Shown here: in pieces, positions 25,536 through 33,718 of the stretch
How the letters are laid out: every line of letters begins with the position of its first letter
Position numbering within the stretch: the first letter of the stretch is position 1
Origin: Pseudomonas sp. GM80
GTDB lineage: Bacteria > Pseudomonadota > Gammaproteobacteria > Pseudomonadales > Pseudomonadaceae
Assembly: GCF_000282515.1 (NCBI RefSeq)
Contig: NZ_AKJD01000148.1
Span: 1 to 39,044, forward strand
Length of the DNA stretch: 39,044 nt
Reading direction: 5' to 3'
Made by a program: the position numbers and the translations under genes
The notes under the pieces: generated by a model
What the model saw: only the letters and a program-made list of their open reading frames with translations
Database searches by the model: none
What the model was told of the DNA's origin: nothing

Positions 25536-26282
25536 TTACAGGCCCTGCATCATTTTGCGCACACCGGCCACGTGCCGACGGCTGACGATCAGCGCATCAC
25601 CATTGAGGCCTTTGAGGAACAGTTGGAAATGCCCCAGCGGCGTGCGTTGCAGACGTTCGATGCGGTCGCGGGCGACCAGGGCGTTGCGGTGGATACGCAC
25701 AAAGCGTTCGCCGAATTCGTCTTCCAGAGCCTTCAGTGGCTCGTCGAGCAGCACTTCGCCGGCCTCGTGGCGCAAGGTCACGTATTTGTGGTCGGCAATG
25801 AAATAGACCACCTGATCCAGCGGGATCAGTTCGATGCCTTTACGGGTGCGGGCGCTGATGTGGCTGCGTGGGCCGGTGCCACTTTCGGCAGCGGGACGGG
25901 TCAGGGCCGAGAGTTGCGCCCGGTTGGGACGTTCCGCCCGTTTCAGGGCGTCATGCAGATGTTCGGTTCGCACGGGTTTCACCACATAGCCCACGGCGCT
26001 GGCCTGCAGGGCTTCCACGGCAAATTCATCGGGGCTGGTGCAAAACACCACGGCGGGCGGCGTTTCTCGTTCGCACAGACGGGCAGCAACTTGCAGGCCA
26101 TCGAGGCCCGGCATGCGGATATCAAGCAGCACGATATCCGGTTTGTGGCTGTCGATCAGTGCCAACGCCTCCTCGCCATTCGTGGCGCTGGGCTCCAGAA
26201 CTGTATAACCCTCGAGCTCGCTCACCATTCGGCTGAGGCGCTCGCGAGCCAGTGGTTCGTCATCAACGATCAGGACATTCAT
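25536..26282 (-). CDS. algR: AlgR, LytTR-family response regulator
   Basis: A 248-residue response regulator, the same length as P. aeruginosa AlgR. The receiver domain (1-120) has acidic pocket DDE (7-9), phospho-acceptor D54 in LLDIRMPGLDG and the switch lysine K in YVVKPVR. A linker with Ala/Ser/Gly follows. The LytTR DNA-binding domain (about 145-245) shows DQVVYFIADHKYVTLRH and FVRIHRNALVARDRIERL. AlgR controls alginate, type IV pili, rhamnolipid and other genes. The ATG at 26282 overlaps the stop codon of the algZ remnant (ATGA), the expected algZ-algR junction. The partner kinase gene is otherwise missing, so AlgR here may work unphosphorylated or with another kinase. Confidence 0.96.
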   Translation of the reverse strand: MNVLIVDDEPLARERLSRMVSELEGYTVLEPSATNGEEALALIDSHKPDIVLLDIRMPGLDGLQVAARLCERETPPAVVFCTSPDEFAVEALQASAVGYVVKPVRTEHLHDALKRAERPNRAQLSALTRPAAESGTGPRSHISARTRKGIELIPLDQVVYFIADHKYVTLRHEAGEVLLDEPLKALEDEFGERFVRIHRNALVARDRIERLQRTPLGHFQLFLKGLNGDALIVSRRHVAGVRKMMQGL

Positions 26283-26482
26283 ATTGCGCTGGATTCCTGC
26301 GTGAGTCTCGCACAAGGATAGCGTAGACAGGTGAAGTGACGTCCGTCACCGCGATCCACGCTAAGACTAGCCCGAGCGCCAAAAAGTGCCGTACGTCGGC
26401 CAGCAATATTTGCCAGTGTCCGGGTCGTACTGCTCAAAGCCCGCTGTTTCCTGCGTTTCTCACGGGGATTGCCGAAGGACAA
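26279..26482 (-). pseudogene. algZ: 3' remnant of sensor kinase algZ/fimS
   Basis: A frame of up to 67 codons ends ATGA with the algR start. Its last 40 or so residues read like the C-terminus of a LytS-type histidine kinase of the AlgZ/FimS group: TLANIAGRRTALFGARASLS, then DGRHFTCLRYPCARLTQE, corresponding to the G2-box end of the ATPase domain. A stop codon (TAA) lies directly upstream of the first possible start (TTG). Between it and argH there are only 273 bases, far too few for the membrane and DHp domains, and no frame there resembles them. The rest of the gene is deleted. Recognition is by eye from family memory. Confidence 0.6.
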
Positions 26483-26755
26483 TTACACCCACCCCCCTCT
26501 TCTTATAGTCGGCGGCCAGACCTTTGCGCGATCGAAAGTCGCGCCGACCCTTATGTCCTACTGTAGACGCTCGTCGGGCCGATATTGCTCAATCGAAAAA
26601 TATCCTTGCGCAAATCTTCCGGGCGCAGCGCCGACTATGACTGAGCCAATGAGAAAAAAACGTATCGACCGGTGTCAGCGACAGTCTGGGCAACCCTGTT
26701 ATTATCCGCGCCAGCGTTTCACGCCTTTTTTCTTCAAGCCGATACGAGCGAATTC
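26483..26755. other. Non-coding gap between algZ remnant and argH
   Basis: No convincing gene is seen on either strand. A 96-codon frame on the plus strand (26469-26759) has no ribosome site and no recognisable features. The gap holds a candidate argH -10 box, TATTAT at 26700-26705 within GTTATTATCCGC, and on the other strand an A/G-rich block (26492-26510). The deletion end point that removed algZ should lie at or near 26480. Confidence 0.5.
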
Positions 26756-28150
26756 ATGAGCACTGACAAGACCAATCAGTCCTGGGGCGGCCGCTTCAGT
26801 GAACCCGTCGACGCCTTCGTCGCCCGCTTCACCGCCTCCGTCACTTTCGACCAGCGCCTGTATCGCCACGACATCATGGGCTCGATCGCCCACGCCACCA
26901 TGCTGGCCAAGGTCGGCGTGCTGACCGATGCCGAGCGCGACAGCATCATCGACGGCCTGAACACCATTCAGGGCGAAATCGAGGCCGGCCAGTTCGACTG
27001 GCGCATCGACCTCGAAGACGTGCACATGAACATCGAAGCACGCCTGACCGATCGCATCGGTGTCACCGGTAAAAAATTGCACACCGGGCGTAGCCGCAAC
27101 GACCAGGTGGCCACCGACATCCGCCTGTGGCTGCGTGACGAGATCGACCTGATCCTCGCCGAAATCACCCGTCTGCAAAAAGGCCTGCTGGAGCAAGCCG
27201 AGCGCGAAGCTGCGAGCATCATGCCGGGCTTCACCCACTTGCAGACCGCGCAGCCAGTGACGTTCGGGCACCACATGCTGGCCTGGTTCGAAATGCTCAG
27301 CCGCGATTACGAGCGTCTGGTCGACTGCCGCAAGCGCACCAACCGCATGCCGCTGGGCAGCGCCGCGCTGGCCGGCACCACCTACCCGATCGACCGCGAA
27401 TACACCGCACAACTGCTGGGTTTTGACGCGGTTGGCGGCAACTCGCTGGACAACGTTTCCGATCGCGATTTCGCCATCGAATTCTGCTCGGCCGCGAGCA
27501 TCGCGATGATGCACTTGTCGCGTTTCTCCGAAGAATTGGTGCTGTGGACCAGCGCGCAGTTCCAGTTCATCGATCTGCCGGACCGTTTCTGCACCGGCAG
27601 CTCGATCATGCCGCAAAAGAAAAACCCCGACGTGCCAGAGCTGGTACGTGGCAAGACCGGCCGTGTGTTCGGTGCCTTGATGGGCCTGCTGACCTTGATG
27701 AAAGGCCAACCGCTGGCCTACAACAAGGACAACCAGGAAGACAAAGAGCCGCTGTTCGACGCCGCCGACACCCTGCGCGACTCGCTGCGCGCCTTTGCCG
27801 ACATGATCCCGGCGATCAAACCGAAGCACGCGATCATGCGTGAAGCGGCGCTGCGTGGCTTCTCCACCGCGACCGACCTGGCGGATTATCTGGTGCGCCG
27901 TGGTTTGCCGTTCCGTGATTGCCACGAAATCGTTGGCCATGCCGTGAAGTACGGCGTGGACACGGGCAAGGATCTGGCCGAGATGAGCCTGGAAGAACTG
28001 CGCCAGTTCAGCGATCAGATCGAGCAGGACGTGTTTGCCGTGTTGACCCTGGAAGGCTCGGTGAATGCCCGCGACCATATCGGCGGGACTGCGCCGGCGC
28101 AGGTCAAGGCTGCTGTAGTGCGCGGTCAAGCGCTGATCGCCAGCCGCTAA
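26756..28150 (+). CDS. argH: Argininosuccinate lyase
   Basis: Splits argininosuccinate into arginine and fumarate, the last step of arginine synthesis. The 464-residue protein starts MSTDKTNQSWGGRFSEPVDA, the normal N-terminus; the 28-codon upstream extension is rejected. The fumarase/aspartase superfamily signature GSSIMPQKKNPD (about 282-293) with the catalytic serine is present, as are the TGRSRNDQVATD substrate loop (about 111-122) and the MPGFTHLQTAQPVTFGHH block with the catalytic histidine (about 156-173). It stands alone and is divergent from algR. Confidence 0.97.
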   Translation: MSTDKTNQSWGGRFSEPVDAFVARFTASVTFDQRLYRHDIMGSIAHATMLAKVGVLTDAERDSIIDGLNTIQGEIEAGQFDWRIDLEDVHMNIEARLTDRIGVTGKKLHTGRSRNDQVATDIRLWLRDEIDLILAEITRLQKGLLEQAEREAASIMPGFTHLQTAQPVTFGHHMLAWFEMLSRDYERLVDCRKRTNRMPLGSAALAGTTYPIDREYTAQLLGFDAVGGNSLDNVSDRDFAIEFCSAASIAMMHLSRFSEELVLWTSAQFQFIDLPDRFCTGSSIMPQKKNPDVPELVRGKTGRVFGALMGLLTLMKGQPLAYNKDNQEDKEPLFDAADTLRDSLRAFADMIPAIKPKHAIMREAALRGFSTATDLADYLVRRGLPFRDCHEIVGHAVKYGVDTGKDLAEMSLEELRQFSDQIEQDVFAVLTLEGSVNARDHIGGTAPAQVKAAVVRGQALIASR

Positions 28151-28153
28151 AAG

Positions 28154-28245
28154 CATCGCTGGCAAGCCAGCTCCCACAGGGTTCTTTGCTGGAACACAAT
28201 TTTGGTTCGACCCAAAGACCTGTGGGAGCTGGCTTGCCAGCGATG
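28154..28245. repeat. Inverted REP pair (CCTGTGGGAGCTGGCTTGCC family)
   Basis: CATCGCTGGCAAGCCAGCTC and its inverse copy enclose a short centre (28183-28219). It lies directly after argH and before the convergent GST gene. The 34166-34258 pair is a relative with GCGGGCTTGCCCGCG instead. Confidence 0.88.
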
Positions 28246-28269
28246 ACTGACTTCAGAACGCTAAAAAAA

Positions 28270-28929
28270 TCACTTCTTTGCAGCGATCATCGCCAAAAAC
28301 GCCGGCATCGCCGCATCCTTGTCCGCCGCAATCTTCTGCACATGCGGATTCTGCTCAAGCCGCTCCAGCAACGCCTTCGCCTGCGGCATCTCCGCCAGCA
28401 AATCAATCCCGAACAGCTTCTGCCCGACCGCACAGGCCAGCGGCACGCTGTAGAGGAAGTACAAATCGGCAATACTCAAGCTGTCGCCCGCCACGTACGG
28501 GGCGAATTTGCCGTGTCGGCCCAAGGCCGCAAAACCCAGCAACAATTCAGTCTTGGTCTTTTCCTTGATCGCGTCCGGCAAAGTCATGCCGAAAAATGCT
28601 TCGCCATAACAGGCACGCCCCGGCAACTCGATGTACAGCTCGATTTCCTTGGCAATCGCCAACACCTGCGCACGCTCGAACGGATCGCTCGGCAGCAGCG
28701 CTGTGCCTTTCTGGGTCTGCTCCAGGTATTCGAGGATGATCGCGGTTTCGTTGATGTAACCACCATCGACGCCGAGCACCGGCACTTTGCCGCGCGGGCT
28801 GATAGTCAGGGACTCCGGGGTTTGCGCCGGGTAGAACGTGACCTCTTCGAACGACAGGCCTTTTTCCAGCAGCGCCAGTTTGACCATGTTGTAGTAGTTG
28901 CTGACTGAGAATCCATAAAGCTTGAGCAT
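28270..28929 (-). CDS. Glutathione S-transferase family protein
   Basis: A 219-residue cytosolic GST-fold protein. The N-terminal thioredoxin-like domain (1-80) has KLYGFSVSNYYNMVKLALLE with a Ser/Tyr at the catalytic position, the cis-proline motif GKVPVL (about 48-53) and the glutathione-binding INETAIILEYLE (about 60-71). The C-terminal helical domain carries LSIADLYFLYSVPLA (about 151-165), with the N-capping Ser and hydrophobic staple. I start at the ATG at 28929 with GGAGG 7 bases before it; a GTG one codon upstream is too close to the site. Substrate unknown. Confidence 0.92.
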   Translation of the reverse strand: MLKLYGFSVSNYYNMVKLALLEKGLSFEEVTFYPAQTPESLTISPRGKVPVLGVDGGYINETAIILEYLEQTQKGTALLPSDPFERAQVLAIAKEIELYIELPGRACYGEAFFGMTLPDAIKEKTKTELLLGFAALGRHGKFAPYVAGDSLSIADLYFLYSVPLACAVGQKLFGIDLLAEMPQAKALLERLEQNPHVQKIAADKDAAMPAFLAMIAAKK

Positions 28930-29052
28930 CACATAGCCTCCAGGCCGTGCGGGGTGGGCAGTGCCTGTTTATAGAACGTGCAGGCCAATCCCGCCAGCAG
29001 CATCACGCCTCTGAATGCGGGTAAACTGGCGCCTTTCCTTGAGGAGCCTGCC

Positions 29053-29343
29053 ATGAGCGAGCCGACAGACATCGACAATGACAACGACGAAGAAGAGTTC
29101 ACCGAAGCGACGTTGATCGAAGCCATCGAGAACCAGATCGAAAGCGACAACCCGCCGGCCGCCAAAGCGACGTTCAACAAGCTGACCCTGGTCGGCGTTG
29201 AGCGTGAAGAGATCCTCAATCTGATGGCGCACGTGCTGGCCTACGAGATTGACGCGATGCTCGATGAAGATCGTGCATTTGATACTGAATGGTACGAAGC
29301 GGCGCTGCGTGCGCTGCCTGAGTTGCCGCCAGAAAAATCCTGA
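29053..29343 (+). CDS. Small acidic protein of unknown function
   Basis: A 96-residue protein with no family I recognise. The N-terminus is a run of acidic residues (EPTDIDNDNDEEEFTEA, about 3-19). It is followed by a helical part with TFNKLTLVGVEREEILNLMAHVLAYEIDAML (in two parts, about 42-71). No signal peptide or membrane helix is seen. TTGAGGAG precedes the ATG at 29053; the longer frame upstream lacks a site. It lies between the divergent GST gene and a REP pair. The good ribosome site and normal codon use suggest it is real. Confidence 0.72.
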   Translation: MSEPTDIDNDNDEEEFTEATLIEAIENQIESDNPPAAKATFNKLTLVGVEREEILNLMAHVLAYEIDAMLDEDRAFDTEWYEAALRALPELPPEKS

Positions 29344-29346
29344 ATC

Positions 29347-29414
29347 AAAAGATCGCAGCCTTCGGCAGCTCCTACATAAATCCCCTGTAGGAGCTGCCGA
29401 AGGCTGCGATCTTT
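29347..29414. repeat. Compact inverted REP pair (AAAAGATCGCAGCCT family)
   Basis: AAAAGATCGCAGCCTTCGGC faces its exact inverse across a short centre, followed by TTTTTT. Starting 3 bases after the stop of the small acidic gene, it is well placed to terminate that transcript. Confidence 0.9.
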
Positions 29415-29538
29415 TTTATGGGGACTACACTGGAATCCGCCTCAAGACAAAATCCCTGATCTGAGCACTGGACATGCCGCAAAAGCGGGTTCACCTTAGG
29501 GGCGCTGTCGTCCAATTCCTAGAAAGTCTGGAGTCCTT

Positions 29539-29784
29539 ATGTCGCTTACCCCTGAGTTGGTTGCCGAACTGGAAGTCCTCGCACTCTTTCCCCTGGACAG
29601 TTCCCAGGAAGGTTTGAAAATTCATCAGACCGCTGCCCCGAAACATATTTCTGCCGCCAAACGCCTCTTTGAAAAAGACCTGACTGATCAGCCCGATGGC
29701 GGTTATCTGACCAGCCTCGGTCGCGATGCAGCACAAAATGTGCAGACCGTGCTGACCATTCTGAGAGAGCAAGAAACCGCCTGA
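29539..29784 (+). CDS. TIGR02647 family protein
   Basis: An 81-residue cytosolic protein of a conserved gammaproteobacterial family with no known function. Typical blocks are LTPELVAELEVLALFPLDSS (about 3-22), HQTAAPKHISAAKRLFEKDL (about 29-48) and DGGYLTSLGRDAAQNVQ (about 53-69). GGAG lies 7 bases before the ATG. It reads as a single gene between the REP pair and cyaA. Confidence 0.88.
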   Translation: MSLTPELVAELEVLALFPLDSSQEGLKIHQTAAPKHISAAKRLFEKDLTDQPDGGYLTSLGRDAAQNVQTVLTILREQETA

Positions 29785-29966
29785 TCCTCCCCGACTTCGC
29801 CCACGGGAACTCCTGCCACGGGATTTCCGCGGGCCTGCCTGTTCGCCCGCGATAGAAATCTGACGTCAAAAAACAAAATCAGCTAAAAGTCCCGCCGCGC
29901 TAAGGCTAAACTGCCTGACATTCCGAGACCCTCTACGTCCGAGCCTGCGAGCCGGTTTGAGCTGAC

Positions 29967-32810
29967 ATGACGCGCACCCACGAAATCCGCCCCGACCTGG
30001 ACGAAGGCATTGACCGCAAAGTCCTCAGCCAACTGCGCGCGCGGTTTCTCAAACTCAATGAAGGCCGCCTTGGGCGCGCCCTCGAAGGGTTGTCGACACG
30101 CCAGCAAAGCGTACTGACGCTGCTGCCGCTGTTCTTCCATGTCAACCATCCGCTGCTGCCGGGTTATGTGTCGGGCAGTACGCCGGCTGGTCTGTCTAAT
30201 TACGAGCCCGACGCCAATGTGCTCGCCGAAGCCCAGCGCCTGACCCGATCGTTTTCTTACAAGCCACGTCACGGCAGCAACCCGCCGCGACCTATTCACG
30301 GTCTGTTTCTGATGGGCAGCCTCGGCACGCTGGCGCAGGCCGATCAGAGCGACATGGACGTGTGGGTCTGCCATGCGCCAGACCTCAACGAAAGCGAACT
30401 CACTGAGCTGAGCAAGAAATGCCAATTGCTGGAAGTCTGGGCCGCGAGCCAGGGCGCCGAGGCGCATTTCTTCCTGATCGACCCGGTGCGCTTCGTCAAA
30501 GGCGAGCGCGACACCCAACTCAGCTCGGAAAACTGCGGCAGCACCCAACACTATCTATTGCTGGACGAGTTCTACCGCACCGCGATCTGGCTGGCCGGGC
30601 GCACGCCGATCTGGTGGCTGGTGCCGGTTTACGAGGAAACCGCCTACGACCTGTACACCCACACCCTGCTGTCGAAGCGCTTCATTCGCGCCGACGAAAC
30701 CCTGGATCTCGGCCATCTGGCGACGATTCCACCGGGAGAGTTCATCGGCGCGGGTTTGTGGCAGTTGTTCAAGGGCATCGAGTCACCGTACAAATCGGTG
30801 CTCAAACTGTTGCTGACCGAGGTTTACGCCAGCGAGCACCCACACGTGCAGTGCCTGAGCCTGCGCTTCAAGAAAGCCGTGTTCGGCAATCAGCTCGATC
30901 TCGACGAGCTGGATCCGTACATGGTCGTGTACCGGCGCATCGAGGAATACCTCATTGCGCGCAACGAGCCGGAACGCCTGGAACTGGTGCGCCGCGCGCT
31001 GTATCTGAAGGTCAACCGCAAGCTCACCGGCAACAGTCGCACCCAGAGCTGGCAACGTTCGTTGCTCGAACGGCTGGCCAGCGAATGGCATTGGGATCAG
31101 CGGCAACTGGCGCTACTCGACAGCCGCAGCCAGTGGAAAGTCCGTCAGGTCAGCGCCGAGCGCCGCGCGCTGGTCAACGAGCTGAATTACAGCTATCGCT
31201 TCCTGACTCAATTCGCCCGCACCGAACAGACGGTCAGCCTGATCAACAAGCGCGACCTCAACGTGCTCGGTCGCCGGCTCTATGCCGCCTTCGAACGCAA
31301 GGCCGACAAGGTCGAGTTCATCAACCCCGGCATCGCCCCCGATCTGGCCGAAGACACCCTGACGCTGGTGCAATCGCGCAACAAAAAGGAACCTGGGCAA
31401 ACCCAGTGGGGCCTGTACAACGGCAGCCTCACCGCGCTGGAGTGGGAGCACTTTGCGCCGATCAAGCGCAGCCGCGAGTTGCTTGAACTGCTGACGTGGA
31501 GTCACCGCAACGGCGTGATCGACAGCAGCACCCGCCTGGCGCTACACCCTGGCACCAGCGACCTGAGCGAGTTCGAGCTGTTCAACCTGCTCGGCAGCCT
31601 GCAACAGTGCATCGCTTTGCCATTGCCCACTGTGGCCGAAGAGCCATTGCTGCGCGCCGCCGTGCCGAGCGAAGTGCTGATGCTGGTCAACGTCGGCGTC
31701 GACCCGCTCAAGCATCACCGCGACCTCAACATCCTGATGACCACCGAGCGCACCGACTCGCTGAGCTACGCCGGTGTGCGCGAAAACCTCGTGTTGACCC
31801 TCGATCAAGTCACGCTCAACAGCTGGAACGAAGTGCTGGTCAACCGCTTCGACGGCCCGCACGCCCTCCTCGACTGCCTGCGCGATTACCTCAACAACCT
31901 GCCACGCGGGCCGTCGCAACCGTCGTTGAAGGTGCGCTGTTTCTGCCACAACCGCGCGCAGTTCATTGCCCGGCGTGTCGAGGAAATCGTCGACACCGCG
32001 CAAAACCTGCTGCTCAGTGATTTGAACCACCGCTACCTGATTCAAGTGCAGCAGCACTATCACGTGCTGGAGTTGGTGCCGGGCCAGGTCAACCACGTCG
32101 CCCTCGCGACCCTGCCGGCACTGCTCGATTACCTCGGCGAAGAACAGCCGCGCTACAGCCCGCTGCACCTGGACCCGATGGCGCTGGAGGAGCACGACCT
32201 CGCGCTGATCCTGCCAATGGGCCAGCCGGAATGCATTCAGGTGTTCTACCGCATCACCGAACAGCAAGCCGAGCTGTACGTATTGGATGAATTCAATGCG
32301 CTGTGGCAGCAGCATCTGCCTTATCACGACGAGCAGAGTCTGTTGGTGCCGTTGCAGCGTTTCCTGCAATCGATCCTGTACCGTCGCGAAGCCGTGTTGC
32401 CGATGGACGCCGGCCCGGGTGCCCGTCTCGAAACGTTGTATTACCAGTTATTGCCTTCGGGTCCGGGGCGCGCGCGACGGGTCGAAGCGCGACCAGCACC
32501 GCAGACCCCGGTAAACAAGCCGTTCTACGACGTGCAGGCGATCGTCGGCAAAGCCGCACCGGGCGAAGTGCAAGTCACGCTGTATTGCAATCAACGGGAA
32601 TTCAGTGAGCTGGAACATGGCGACCAGCTGTTCAGCGTGGTCGCCCAGGAGATCGTCGAGCAGCGCCGCGACAGCGAACGCTATCGCTGCTACATCACCG
32701 ACCTCGACCTCTCGGGCCTGCTCGGTGACGGGCAGAGTTCAAGCAATCTGTATCTACGCTACAAGGCTGACCTGGAGCGCGCTCTGAACGAGGCACTCGA
32801 ACAGGTCTGA
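29967..32810 (+). CDS. cyaA: Class I adenylate cyclase
   Basis: Makes cyclic AMP from ATP. The 947-residue protein has the length of the Pseudomonas/enterobacterial class I enzyme. The catalytic N-terminal half contains LFLMGSLGTLAQADQSDMDV (about 113-132), whose GS and DxD are the nucleotidyl-transferase motif, then FFLIDPVRFVKGER and WWLVPVYEETAYDLY. The C-terminal half is the regulatory region. In P. aeruginosa CyaA is the minor cyclase beside CyaB, and cAMP acts through Vfr. The start at 29967 gives MTRTHEIRPDLDEGIDRKVL. It is convergent with rnk, 7 bases apart. Confidence 0.96.
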   Translation: MTRTHEIRPDLDEGIDRKVLSQLRARFLKLNEGRLGRALEGLSTRQQSVLTLLPLFFHVNHPLLPGYVSGSTPAGLSNYEPDANVLAEAQRLTRSFSYKPRHGSNPPRPIHGLFLMGSLGTLAQADQSDMDVWVCHAPDLNESELTELSKKCQLLEVWAASQGAEAHFFLIDPVRFVKGERDTQLSSENCGSTQHYLLLDEFYRTAIWLAGRTPIWWLVPVYEETAYDLYTHTLLSKRFIRADETLDLGHLATIPPGEFIGAGLWQLFKGIESPYKSVLKLLLTEVYASEHPHVQCLSLRFKKAVFGNQLDLDELDPYMVVYRRIEEYLIARNEPERLELVRRALYLKVNRKLTGNSRTQSWQRSLLERLASEWHWDQRQLALLDSRSQWKVRQVSAERRALVNELNYSYRFLTQFARTEQTVSLINKRDLNVLGRRLYAAFERKADKVEFINPGIAPDLAEDTLTLVQSRNKKEPGQTQWGLYNGSLTALEWEHFAPIKRSRELLELLTWSHRNGVIDSSTRLALHPGTSDLSEFELFNLLGSLQQCIALPLPTVAEEPLLRAAVPSEVLMLVNVGVDPLKHHRDLNILMTTERTDSLSYAGVRENLVLTLDQVTLNSWNEVLVNRFDGPHALLDCLRDYLNNLPRGPSQPSLKVRCFCHNRAQFIARRVEEIVDTAQNLLLSDLNHRYLIQVQQHYHVLELVPGQVNHVALATLPALLDYLGEEQPRYSPLHLDPMALEEHDLALILPMGQPECIQVFYRITEQQAELYVLDEFNALWQQHLPYHDEQSLLVPLQRFLQSILYRREAVLPMDAGPGARLETLYYQLLPSGPGRARRVEARPAPQTPVNKPFYDVQAIVGKAAPGEVQVTLYCNQREFSELEHGDQLFSVVAQEIVEQRRDSERYRCYITDLDLSGLLGDGQSSSNLYLRYKADLERALNEALEQV

Positions 32811-32817
32811 AGGCGGG

Positions 32818-33237
32818 TTACTCGCGGAAATCACCGCCGTTGGCCGGCTGCGATTCGACTTCGAGCAAGGTCAGCTTGAGGGTCTTGCCACCCGGTGCCG
32901 GCCAGTCGATGTGTTGACCGACTTTCAGGCCCAGCAGTGCACTGCCGACCGGTGCCAGAATGGAGATCTTGCCTTCGTCGGCGTTGGCATCCTTGGGATA
33001 GACCAGCGTCAGGTGGTAGTCCTTGCCACTGCCTTCTTCACGGCAATGCACGCGGGAATTCATCGTCACGACATCGGCGGGCACTTCATCGTGGCCGACC
33101 ACGTCGTCGGCACGGTCCAGTTCGGTTTGCAGCGCGATCACGCCCGGCGCAGCCTGGTCTTTGTCGTTCAGGCTGTCGATCAGGCGCTCCAGACGTTGCA
33201 CGTCCAGACGGGTGAGGGTGATGGAAGGTGCGGTCAT
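32818..33237 (-). CDS. rnk: Regulator of nucleoside diphosphate kinase (Rnk)
   Basis: A GreA/GreB-related protein of 139 residues that binds RNA polymerase and raises nucleoside diphosphate kinase levels. A short N-terminal coiled coil (LTRLDVQRLERLIDSLNDKD, about 7-26) precedes the FKBP-like GreA C-terminal domain (VTMNSRVHCREEGSGKDYHL; ISILAPVGSALLGLKVGQHI). I start at the ATG at 33237 (MTAPSITLTRLDV); the upstream frame runs into the leader hairpins. The AAAGGAG site at 33256-33250 is 12 bases away, slightly long. The leader carries an attenuator-like structure. Confidence 0.94.
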   Translation of the reverse strand: MTAPSITLTRLDVQRLERLIDSLNDKDQAAPGVIALQTELDRADDVVGHDEVPADVVTMNSRVHCREEGSGKDYHLTLVYPKDANADEGKISILAPVGSALLGLKVGQHIDWPAPGGKTLKLTLLEVESQPANGGDFRE

Positions 33238-33249
33238 GATCCGGGCAGA

Positions 33250-33326
33250 CTCCTTTCTTCTGCACAAAAAAAGCAAAACCCCGCCAAAAAAGACGGGGTT
33301 TTCACCGTGCCTCGGTGGTTTGAGGC
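33250..33326 (-). ncRNA. rnk leader, attenuator-like
   Basis: On the minus strand a GCCTC/GAGGC hairpin (33326-33309) is followed by a strong terminator hairpin, AAAACCCCG/CGGGGTTTT (33302-33275), then GCTTTTTTTG. It ends about 27 bases before the rnk start, too close for a separate promoter after it. The rnk transcript must therefore read through this terminator. Predicted attenuating rnk leaders are known in Pseudomonas, from memory; the trigger is unknown. Confidence 0.7.
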
Positions 33327-33392
33327 GTCTGCGGACACTATCACAGCTCAAAAAATATACAAGTCACCCACTTTTTGCCTGGGTGAAACCCT

Positions 33393-33487
33393 TGTGGCGA
33401 GGGGATTTATCCCCGTTCGGCTGCGCAGCAGTCGTAAAGATTTTGGGGCCGCTACGCGACCCAACGGGGATAAATCCCCTCGCCACA
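33393..33487. repeat. Inverted REP pair (GAGGGGATTTATCCCC family)
   Basis: TGTGGCGAGGGGATTTATCC and its inverse copy, the same family as 13842-13946. It follows the DUF1289 gene by 8 bases on the minus strand and separates it from the rnk leader, so it may end the cyaY-DUF1289 transcript. Confidence 0.88.
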
Positions 33488-33495
33488 ATGGGGTA

Positions 33496-33714
33496 TCAAA
33501 CAGAATTTTGGCGGGCAGCAGCCTGCTGGCAGATGACCCGGCGTCGCTGATCGTCTGCCGAGCGCCATTCGCGAATGTCCTCGACATGGCGGAAGCAACC
33601 CAGGCAGACCTTCTGCTCATCCAGCCGGCACACCCCGCTGCACGGCGAAGGCACGGCCGCGCTGACATTGCTGTAAAGCGGCTTCGGCGGACGAACGGGA
33701 GCAGTATCAGTCAC
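33496..33714 (-). CDS. DUF1289 domain protein with four cysteines
   Basis: A 72-residue protein. The DUF1289 motif PCSGVCRLDEQKVCLGCFR (about 25-43) has C-x3-C-x7-C-x2-C spacing, which suggests a metal or Fe-S site. EWRSADDQRRRVI follows, as in other members. I use the GTG at 33714 (VTDTAPVRPPKPL): it begins 4 bases after the cyaY stop codon, and the longer frame would run through the cyaY gene. The tight coupling to the iron donor CyaY supports a role linked to iron. Function is not known. Confidence 0.82.
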   Translation of the reverse strand: MTDTAPVRPPKPLYSNVSAAVPSPCSGVCRLDEQKVCLGCFRHVEDIREWRSADDQRRRVICQQAAARQNSV

Positions 33715-33718
33715 GGAA

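Noticed and set aside
26469..26759. 96-codon plus-strand frame upstream of argH
   Set aside because: No ribosome site, no family features, and it covers the argH promoter region.
33691..33699. CCGTTCGTC on the minus strand, the core of the known AlgR-binding site
   Set aside because: It lies inside the DUF1289 coding region (Pro-Val-Arg codons) rather than before a promoter, and a 9-base match is expected by chance.
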